5,209 bases of DNA, from contig JABFSS010000022.1 of the NCBI GenBank assembly GCA_013140485.1, positions 1 through 5,209 of the forward strand, read 5' to 3'. This stretch comes from Candidatus Peribacteraceae bacterium. GTDB taxonomy: Bacteria > Patescibacteriota > Gracilibacteria > Peribacterales > Peribacteraceae. The translations under genes were made by a program, and so were the position numbers. Each line of letters opens with the position of its first letter. The first letter of the stretch is position 1. The notes beneath the pieces are model-generated. The model saw nothing but the letters and a program-made list of their open reading frames with translations, had not been told where the DNA came from and made no database searches. Below, piece by piece: positions 1 through 3,942 of the stretch.

Positions 1-9
1 GGAGAGGGT

Positions 10-24
10 GGCGCGTCGCGCGCC
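10..24. other. GC-rich hairpin after the small membrane-protein gene
   Basis: GGCGCG (10-15) and CGCGCC (19-24) are exact reverse complements around a 3-nt TCG loop. In minus-strand transcription the hairpin starts 10 nt after the TGA stop of the 86-residue membrane protein, so it could stabilise or end that transcript. No T-run follows it on the minus strand (the next bases are CACCCTCTCC), so it is not a classical intrinsic terminator. A short palindrome in GC-rich DNA can also arise by chance. Confidence 0.3.
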
Positions 25-34
25 GGGTGAGGTC

Positions 35-295
35 TCAGACTGTGGGTGCAGCCGCTTCCGGCTGGAATCCCGGACTGAGTTTCCTGAGAGGCGCGAAGAG
101 GATGCTTGTGGTGCCGGTCATCTCGGCGATCGTCCAGAAGAAGATGATGACGGCGACGATGAAGACGACGTTGTAGACGCCGCCGACTTTCTTCATCCAG
201 TCCGCCTCTCCCATCATGTCGCCGATGCTCTCCCGGTACTTGACGAGGAAGAACGGTCCGATCAAGCCTGCGGCGATCATCAGGTAGTACCCCAT
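35..295 (-). CDS. Small two-helix membrane protein, unrecognised family
   Basis: This gene encodes 86 residues, ATG at 295 to TGA at 35-37. I do not recognise the family. The visible layout is a hydrophobic helix at about residues 3-19 (containing GLIGPFFLV), a polar loop at about 20-38 (KYRESIGDMMGEADWMKK), a second strongly hydrophobic helix at about 40-57 (VVFIVAVIIFFW), and a tail ending in a Pro/Ala-rich stretch. It is therefore probably an inner-membrane protein; I see no catalytic motif. The ATG lies 3 bp after the thioredoxin stop (TGA TCC ATG), with no SD, so it is very likely co-transcribed and translationally coupled with thioredoxin. The helix-loop-helix pattern and tight spacing make it more credible than the overlapping plus-strand frames, which read as GC-rich shadow peptides. 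A role in envelope redox together with thioredoxin is only a guess from position. Confidence 0.75.
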   Translation of the reverse strand: MGYYLMIAAGLIGPFFLVKYRESIGDMMGEADWMKKVGGVYNVVFIVAVIIFFWTIAEMTGTTSILFAPLRKLSPGFQPEAAAPTV

Positions 296-298
296 GGA

Positions 299-619
299 TC
301 AGGCGATTGCGGCGTCAATGAGCTGCGCCATGTCCTCGTGCGACTTGGTGCCGACCGTGGTCTTTACCGGCTTGCCGTCTTTGAAGATGACGAACGTGGG
401 AATGCTCATCACGCCGAATTGCTGGGGAATGTCGAGATTGTCATCGACGTTCATCTTCACGAATTTCACTTTTCCCGCGTACTGCGTATCCAATGCCTCG
501 AACACCGGCAGCATCGCCTTGCACGGTCCGCACCACGGCGCCCAGAAATCGACCACGACGGGAACGTCGGAGGCGAGAACCTCTTGGGCGAAATCGGCGT
601 CGGCGATGGGTTTGGGCAT
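299..619 (-). CDS. trxA: Thioredoxin
   Basis: This is a 106-residue cytosolic-type thioredoxin, a dithiol-disulfide oxidoreductase that reduces protein disulfides and is normally recharged by thioredoxin reductase. The single domain is complete: VVVDFWAPWCGPCK at about residues 21-34 carries the active site WCGPC (29-33), Asp24 sits at the buried-acid position, Pro38 follows in the next helix, and cis-Pro74 lies in SIPTF. Length matches the usual 105-110 residues. The ATG at 619 is chosen because the protein then begins like ordinary thioredoxins and a -10-like TACAAT lies 23 nt upstream. There is no SD; the leader just before the ATG is C-rich. The frame stays open back to a TTG at 742, which would add 41 residues including a hydrophobic run, a less likely alternative discussed in the findings. 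The gene sits between pgi upstream and a membrane-protein gene 3 bp downstream. Confidence 0.93.
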   Translation of the reverse strand: MPKPIADADFAQEVLASDVPVVVDFWAPWCGPCKAMLPVFEALDTQYAGKVKFVKMNVDDNLDIPQQFGVMSIPTFVIFKDGKPVKTTVGTKSHEDMAQLIDAAIA

Positions 620-642
620 GGGGGAGCGGGGATGAGGTTTTG

Positions 643-648
643 ATTGTA
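643..648 (-). promoter_or_regulatory. Candidate -10 element for thioredoxin
   Basis: The minus strand reads GCGCTACAAT here, where TACAAT is a 5/6 match to TATAAT. A start site about 7 nt downstream would give a leader of roughly 17 nt before the ATG at 619. No convincing -35 is visible in the T-rich upstream tract. The GC-TAYMAT style recurs before ruvA, the 42-codon ORF and gyrA, which adds some weight. Confidence 0.4.
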
Positions 649-653
649 GCGCG

Positions 654-740
654 AAAAAGAAAACGAAGAAAACAAGGAAAACGAAGAAAACGACGATCCT
701 CGTTTCCGTTGGTTGCTTTGTTTTCTTTGTTTGCTGCTTC
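654..740. repeat. Strand-asymmetric A/G-rich tract with 18-bp tandem repeat; possible pgi terminator
   Basis: On the plus strand two 18-bp units, GAAAACGAAGAAAACAAG (659-676) and GAAAACGAAGAAAACGAC (677-694), match at 16 of 18 positions and share an exact 15-mer. A T-rich part follows (about 701-740) and contains TTGTTTTCTT (718-727), the exact complement of 666-675. In minus-strand transcription from pgi, AAACGA (705-700) can pair with TCGTTT (693-688) around a 6-nt loop, and a long T-rich run follows. That has the layout of a weak intrinsic terminator between the pgi stop (743-745) and the thioredoxin promoter. The repeat is seen directly; the terminator role is inferred. Confidence 0.5.
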
Positions 741-742
741 AA

Positions 743-2026
743 TTATTCCAGTCTCCCTCTACTCAGCAGCTGTTTCGTTATTTGCTTACCTACTTCAACA
801 GCCGGCTGCCCGTACGGATCGATGCGGTAGAGCTTCCCGAGCAGGACGACTTCGGTCATCAGCAAGAAGAACAATTGGCCGAGGTGCGCCGCATCAAGTC
901 GCGTCAGTGAAATCGTGACGTGCGGCCGCTTGGCACTGGTGAGCGCGCGGCTGGTGCCTTCGTAACAGGCGTCGAAGAGCTGGCCGAATGTTTTGCCGGC
1001 GATGTACTTCCAGTCGTCTTCGACCTCGTCGGGAACATGCACGCGCGGGCGTTCGAGCTCGCGGATGAAGAGGTGCCAGGACTTGCGCGGTCCGGCCATC
1101 CACTGCTGCAGGAGCGAGTGCTGGTCCTGCGTGCCGATCGCGGCGACGGGGATGGGGTTGTGCGTTTCGGTCTTGCCCAAGCTCTCCGCGATGAGCTGCT
1201 GGTCCCAGCGCGCGATGGACTGCAGGCGGACGCCGTACGGCATAATCACGCGGACCGGGTATCCGCGCCGCGTATCAAGCAGGAACTGGGTTGCGGCGAG
1301 CAGCGCGGCGGGGTTCTCCTGCAAGCCCGTCGACTGGCAGAGCGTATCCATTTCCTTGGCGCCCCGGACGAACGCGTTCACGTCGCCGCCGAGCAGCGCG
1401 AGAGGGAGGAGTCCGATGGGCGTGAAGATCGAATACCGGCCGCCGACCGCGGGAGGGAGGGGGAGCATGGGGATGTCTTCCCGGATGCAGAGATCGTGCA
1501 GCGTGCCCTTTTCGGGATCGGTGATCGCAAGGACGTGATCTTGCGGGCGCAGCTTCTTCTGCTTGAGCAATTCATCCCAGAACAAAAAGAAGACGCTCAT
1601 GGGTTCCAGCGTGTCGCCGGACTTGCTGGCGATCACGAGGAGCGTGGTCTTCCAGTCGATCATCCCGAGGATCTGTTCCAATGCCGACGGGTCAATCGTG
1701 TCGACGACGATGAATTCCACCGTGTCGGGTCCTTCGAATACTTCCTGCATCACCTTCGGGCCCAAGCCCGAACCGCCGATGCCCACCCAGAGGACGGTGC
1801 GGATACCTTGCCCCTTCGCCGTCATCGCGACTTCCTTCACGCGCTGGATCAGCTTCGCGTCGTAGGGATCCATCGACCAGGCATGCTTGCCGGCGCTGCG
1901 CTCCTTCAGCCAGTCCTCGACGTGCTTTTTCATCGAGGTCCGCAGTCCCGAAATCTCCGCGTCGGGGATGCCCATCGACGGGGTGATGGCTTTGGCCAGG
2001 GCAGCCGAGATGTCGAGCGTTAACAT
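743..2026 (-). CDS. pgi: Glucose-6-phosphate isomerase
   Basis: The 427-residue enzyme interconverts glucose 6-phosphate and fructose 6-phosphate in glycolysis and gluconeogenesis, in the cytosol. Visible motifs, in order: GIGGSGLGP (82-90) in the first SIS domain; the phosphate loop SKSGDTLEP (134-142); GGRYSIFTPIGLLPLA (195-210); AESLGK with Glu281, the position of the family's catalytic Glu; GTQDQHSLLQ (298-307) with His303; and the second signature DPYGQPAVEVGK (403-414) ending in the active-site Lys414. The length fits the compact bacterial branch (about 430-450 residues) rather than the roughly 550-residue E. coli form. The loop has Asp138 where SKSGTT-type family members usually have Thr. 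The ATG at 2026 has no SD; the nine bases before it read CCTCCTCCT on the coding strand. ruvA ends 58 bp upstream, with a GC hairpin between them, so co-transcription is possible but not certain. Confidence 0.96.
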   Translation of the reverse strand: MLTLDISAALAKAITPSMGIPDAEISGLRTSMKKHVEDWLKERSAGKHAWSMDPYDAKLIQRVKEVAMTAKGQGIRTVLWVGIGGSGLGPKVMQEVFEGPDTVEFIVVDTIDPSALEQILGMIDWKTTLLVIASKSGDTLEPMSVFFLFWDELLKQKKLRPQDHVLAITDPEKGTLHDLCIREDIPMLPLPPAVGGRYSIFTPIGLLPLALLGGDVNAFVRGAKEMDTLCQSTGLQENPAALLAATQFLLDTRRGYPVRVIMPYGVRLQSIARWDQQLIAESLGKTETHNPIPVAAIGTQDQHSLLQQWMAGPRKSWHLFIRELERPRVHVPDEVEDDWKYIAGKTFGQLFDACYEGTSRALTSAKRPHVTISLTRLDAAHLGQLFFLLMTEVVLLGKLYRIDPYGQPAVEVGKQITKQLLSRGRLE

Positions 2027-2054
2027 AGGAGGAGGATGGTCAGATGGTGGATAG

Positions 2055-2075
2055 GGACGCCCCGGCGGGGCGTCC
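2055..2075. repeat. Perfect 9-bp GC-rich palindromic hairpin between ruvA and pgi
   Basis: GGACGCCCC (2055-2063), loop GGC, GGGGCGTCC (2067-2075): a perfect 9-bp stem containing eight G-C pairs. On the minus strand it lies 9 nt after the ruvA stop and about 28 nt before the pgi ATG. The minus-strand continuation (CTATCCACC) has no T-run, so it is a poor intrinsic terminator for ruvA. On the plus strand GTACATTTT follows, but no plus-strand gene ends here. The compact form suggests a dispersed palindromic (REP-like) element or a transcript-processing or stability site. Only one copy is visible in this window. Confidence 0.6.
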
Positions 2076-2084
2076 GTACATTTT

Positions 2085-2663
2085 CTAAAGAGATCGCAAT
2101 GCGGCGGCTACGCGTTCTTCCGTCGTCTTCACGTCGGGCGGAAGATCCTTGAGCGCGTGGATCGCCGTCGCAGAGTCGTAGCCGAGAGCGGTGAGCGCGG
2201 CGATGGCGTCCTGGTCGAATTCTCCGCGAGCCACTGCCATTCCTTTGACCATGAAGATCTGCGGTTTGCGCTCACCGAGCGACCGGAGCTCCACCAGCAA
2301 TTTCTCCGCCGTCTTCTTCCCGACTCCTTTGATCGACGTGAGAAGGCTCACGTTGTTTTCGTTCATGGCCTGGAGGAGCAGGCTCCGCGGCACGGCGCAG
2401 AGTTCCAAGCCCAGCTTCGGGCCGATGCCGGAGAGTTTGATCAATTCTTCGAACAAAATCTGTCCGTCGCGGTCGGCGAAGCCGTACAAATCAAAACGGT
2501 CTTCGCGCACGTACGTCGACACCCACAGCATCCGCGGCTCGGCCTCTTTCAATTCGTCCCACACGTCCAGCGGCACGCTCACCCGGTACCCCACACCCGC
2601 CACGTCCACCGTGGCCTCTCCGGGATCCAGTTTATGCACGGTGCCGCGGAGGTGAGCGATCAT
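2085..2663 (-). CDS. ruvA: Holliday junction branch migration protein RuvA
   Basis: RuvA binds four-way Holliday junctions as a tetramer and loads the RuvB motor for branch migration in recombinational repair. This 192-residue copy shows all three domains: an N-terminal OB fold starting MIAHLRGTV with the GVGYRVSVP strand; REDRFDLYGF at 53-62; two helix-hairpin-helix motifs, SGIGPKLG (78-85) and KGVGKKTAEKL (112-122); and the C-terminal RuvB-contact domain (about 150-192, with AIAALTALGY). Length is close to the usual 190-205. The ATG at 2663 is chosen because family members begin at this MIAHLRG; in-frame ATGs at 2666, 2669 and 2684 also exist. A TGCTACACT element at 2671-2679 would place transcription start near 2664, making the mRNA essentially leaderless and ruling out 2684 and probably 2669. 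Neither ruvB nor ruvC is adjacent in this window. Confidence 0.96.
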   Translation of the reverse strand: MIAHLRGTVHKLDPGEATVDVAGVGYRVSVPLDVWDELKEAEPRMLWVSTYVREDRFDLYGFADRDGQILFEELIKLSGIGPKLGLELCAVPRSLLLQAMNENNVSLLTSIKGVGKKTAEKLLVELRSLGERKPQIFMVKGMAVARGEFDQDAIAALTALGYDSATAIHALKDLPPDVKTTEERVAAALRSL

Positions 2664-2670
2664 CATCATG

Positions 2671-2679
2671 AGTGTAGCA
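2671..2679 (-). promoter_or_regulatory. Extended -10 promoter element for ruvA
   Basis: The minus strand reads TGCTACACT, an extended -10 (TGn plus TACACT, 4/6 to TATAAT). Initiation about 7 nt downstream falls at or beside the ruvA ATG at 2663, implying a leaderless transcript. A weak -35 (TGGAAT, minus strand, 2693-2698) lies 16 nt upstream. This element is one arm of the inverted repeat 2671-2680/2713-2722. Confidence 0.45.
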
Positions 2680-2713
2680 GGCATGCGCGGGCATTCCAGT
2701 CACCGGAGTTTTC

Positions 2714-2722
2714 TGCTACACT
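2714..2722 (+). promoter_or_regulatory. Extended -10 element upstream of the 42-codon ORF
   Basis: TGCTACACT on the plus strand is identical to the ruvA element on the other strand. Initiation near 2729 would leave only about 6 nt before the ATG at 2735. A weak -35-like ATTCCA (2693-2698) lies 18 nt upstream, over the same bases proposed as the ruvA -35. Confidence 0.4.
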
Positions 2723-2734
2723 GGTGAGAAATCC

Positions 2735-2863
2735 ATGACACACATAAACCGTCTCATCGTTGTCTTCTCGCTCCTCTCGGCGATCATGCCGGTCGTGGCG
2801 GCGTCATTATTGATTCATGGAACGCATGTGTTGGCGGGCGCGGTGATTTGGTGGGCGTTTTAA
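2735..2863 (+). CDS. Possible 42-aa hydrophobic membrane peptide
   Basis: ATG at 2735 to TAA at 2861-2863 encodes 42 residues. I do not recognise it. It begins MTHINR, followed by a hydrophobic segment at about residues 7-27 (LIVVFSLLSAIMPVVAASLL) long enough to span a membrane, a short polar turn (IHGTH), and a second hydrophobic stretch ending VIWWAF at the C-terminus. That would suit a small inner-membrane protein or peptide. Support comes from its own extended -10 upstream, a GGTGAG that can pair with the 16S rRNA tail 6 nt before the ATG, and the fact that it nearly fills the ruvA-rsmI gap, stopping 12 bp before the convergent rsmI stop. Against it: the proposed transcription start would exclude the GGTGAG from the mRNA, and short hydrophobic ORFs occur by chance. 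No terminator is visible in the 12-bp gap. Confidence 0.5.
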   Translation: MTHINRLIVVFSLLSAIMPVVAASLLIHGTHVLAGAVIWWAF

Positions 2864-2875
2864 TCGGACGGGACA

Positions 2876-3553
2876 TCACGCCGGGCCGATGACGACAACA
2901 AATTCGCCCTTCTTTGTGATTTCGGATGCCACCGTGGCCAATTGTCCGACCGTCGTCCGCACGAATTCCTCATGCATCTTCGTCAATTCGCGCGCGATGA
3001 CGACGGGCCGGTCCGGTTGGTCCTTCAACGCCTCCGCGATCTCCATCAACGTCCGTTCAATCCGGTGGACGGATTCATACAAAACAATGGTTCGTTCTTC
3101 ATTCTTGAACGATTCGATCAACGTCTTCCGTCCCTTCTTTAAAGGAAGGAATCCCAGGTAGACGAATTGATTGATCGGCAGGCCCGAACCGCTCAAGGCG
3201 GCGAGGAAGGCGGCGGCTCCGGGAATCACCTCGATGGGGATGCCTGCTGCAGCCGCGCGGGAGATCACCGCGTATCCGGGATCACTGATGCCCGGCGTTC
3301 CTGCATCGCTCACCAGCACCAGATGCCGGCCGCTCTTCAAATGATTCACGATCACGTCGGCTTTCCCCGGATCGGTATTCCCATGGAAGCTGATGAGCTC
3401 CTTCTTTCCGATGTTCAGGTGCTGGAGGAGCTGCCCCGTGACCCGCGTGTCTTCACACACGATGGCGTCGCACTTCTTTAATGTCTCGATCGCCCGGTGC
3501 GTGATGTCGCCGAGGTTGCCGATGGGGGTCGAAACGATTGACAGCATAGACAT
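2876..3553 (-). CDS. rsmI: 16S rRNA (cytidine1402-2'-O)-methyltransferase RsmI, short form
   Basis: RsmI uses S-adenosylmethionine to 2'-O-methylate C1402 of 16S rRNA in the decoding centre. The 225 residues carry the tetrapyrrole-methylase-type fold: VSTPIGNLGDIT (7-18), CEDTR (33-37), the SAM-binding loop VSDAGTPGISDPG (81-93), PGAAAFLAAL (111-120), GFLPLKKGR (134-142), LYESVHR (158-164, where the family usually has a Pro in place of Val) and RELTKMHEEF (188-197). The protein ends at KGEFVVVIGPA, where many homologues (E. coli about 286 residues) continue with a C-terminal domain, so this is a short form. ATG 3553 is preferred because CGGAG (minus strand, 3569-3565) lies 11 nt upstream; ATG 3547, two codons later, is equally plausible by homology. 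The frame stays open upstream to a TTG at 3814, but those 87 residues do not resemble RsmI and lie in AT-richer DNA. Confidence 0.93.
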   Translation of the reverse strand: MSMLSIVSTPIGNLGDITHRAIETLKKCDAIVCEDTRVTGQLLQHLNIGKKELISFHGNTDPGKADVIVNHLKSGRHLVLVSDAGTPGISDPGYAVISRAAAAGIPIEVIPGAAAFLAALSGSGLPINQFVYLGFLPLKKGRKTLIESFKNEERTIVLYESVHRIERTLMEIAEALKDQPDRPVVIARELTKMHEEFVRTTVGQLATVASEITKKGEFVVVIGPA

Positions 3554-3665
3554 CACACAGAATACTCCGATTATGGGTACTTTAGTCCCTGACCACAGTG
3601 AGAGAGGTTTGGAACCGCCAACGTATAAGGTAGTGGATGGATTAGTGAATAAACACAGAACACAA

Positions 3666-3674
3666 AGAGGAGGT
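3666..3674 (+). promoter_or_regulatory. Strong Shine-Dalgarno sequence
   Basis: AGAGGAGGT differs from the ideal AAGGAGGT by one base and stands 9 nt before a GTG codon at 3684. It is the best ribosome-binding site I find upstream of any candidate start in the window, in contrast to the SD-poor housekeeping genes. It is the main reason for proposing the short ORF that follows. Confidence 0.4.
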
Positions 3675-3683
3675 TCAGACTTT

Positions 3684-3824
3684 GTGAGAGTATTGCACCA
3701 TGAGAAACAGGCAAACCTGGACGCAAGTTTGGCTGCAGTGAAGGCTGCTGAGGCCACAAAGACTACAGAGTTTTGGCGCAACGAGTTTTTAGAATTAGCC
3801 AAGCGCGAGTGCAATTTGGCTTAA
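3684..3824 (+). CDS. Possible 46-aa helical small protein, unrecognised
   Basis: The proposed GTG start at 3684 follows a strong AGAGGAGGT by 9 nt, and the frame ends at TAA 3822-3824, giving 46 residues. The peptide is rich in Ala, Glu, Lys and Leu (for example HHEKQANLDASLAAVKAAEA and FWRNEFLELAKREC) and reads as one long amphipathic helix, unlike the Arg/Pro/Ser-rich shadow peptides elsewhere. I recognise no family. A longer in-frame reading from ATG 3573 gives 83 residues but has no SD. TATAAG at 3624-3629 could be a -10, with no good -35. It may equally be the tail of a decayed gene or a chance ORF. Confidence 0.3.
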   Translation: MRVLHHEKQANLDASLAAVKAAEATKTTEFWRNEFLELAKRECNLA

Positions 3825-3906
3825 GTGAAAGCAGTTGCCTCCAAAGGAGTTGAATAAGGAAAAATCGACAATTGAACTCAAAAATCTCTTTTATCAGGGA
3901 GTCCAT

Positions 3907-3916
3907 GCGCTATCAT
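3907..3916 (+). promoter_or_regulatory. Candidate promoter -10 for gyrA
   Basis: GCGCTATCAT contains TATCAT, 5/6 to TATAAT, 26 nt before the gyrA ATG at 3943, giving a leader of about 20 nt. It follows an A/T-rich stretch (3855-3895) that could act as an upstream element. No clear -35 is visible at the expected spacing; TTGAAC at 3872-3877 is too far away. Confidence 0.4.
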
Positions 3917-3942
3917 CTCCCCGTTCCTGAATTCGTTTTCCT

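Larger units (their letters stand above)
2671..2722. repeat. 10-bp inverted repeat forming a divergent promoter region
   Basis: AGTGTAGCAG (2671-2680) and CTGCTACACT (2713-2722) are exact reverse complements separated by 32 bp. Each arm reads TGCTACACT outward, one toward ruvA and one toward the 42-codon plus-strand ORF. The repeat is seen directly. It may be two copies of the same -10 element back to back, a binding site for a dimeric regulator, or both. Confidence 0.6.
3554..3942. other. AT-richer divergent intergenic region between rsmI and gyrA
   Basis: This roughly 390-bp gap separates the outward-facing rsmI and gyrA starts. I counted 158 G+C in 3541-3900 (44%), falling to 20 of 60 in 3841-3900, against 67-70% in sampled gyrA lines. 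It holds a possible 46-aa plus-strand ORF at 3684-3824 and a candidate gyrA promoter near 3911. I see no tRNA, no IS ends and no convincing terminator. Possibilities are a long regulatory region, a decayed or acquired insertion, or a fast-evolving small gene. Confidence 0.6.

Noticed and set aside
8..643. 211-residue plus-strand frame across the membrane-protein and thioredoxin genes
   Set aside because: It lies antisense to two better-supported genes, and its Asp/Glu/His-rich peptide has no known features.
920..2023. 367-residue plus-strand frame opposite pgi
   Set aside because: It is a shadow of pgi with a composition dominated by Arg, Ala, Gly, Asp and His and no recognisable domain.
2027..2087. 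AGGAGGAGG (2027-2035) followed by a 14-codon plus-strand frame from ATG 2044 (MVDRDAPAGRPYIF)
   Set aside because: It has a perfect SD and spacing, but the frame is mostly the hairpin palindrome, and the purine run is simply the complement of the pyrimidine leader of pgi. It is too short and repeat-derived to call a gene.
2157..2738. Plus-strand frames opposite ruvA
   Set aside because: They are complement shadows of a clear RuvA with all three domains present.
3594..3640. tRNA T-arm-like sequence (GGTTTGGAACC; plus-strand translation GLEPPTY resembles peptides read from complemented tRNA genes)
   Set aside because: On the minus strand the T-stem has a mismatch, position 57 would be C, and I could not find a matching acceptor stem, D-arm or anticodon arm upstream.
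3554..3814. 87-residue N-terminal extension of RsmI to a TTG at 3814
   Set aside because: RsmI proteins begin at the MLSIVSTPIGN-type segment. The extension is Cys/Leu/Ser-rich, lies in AT-richer DNA, and has no homology I recognise.
3838..3850. CCTCCAAAGGAGT as a terminator or second SD
   Set aside because: The stem is only 4 bp, and no suitable start codon follows the AAAGGAG at normal spacing.
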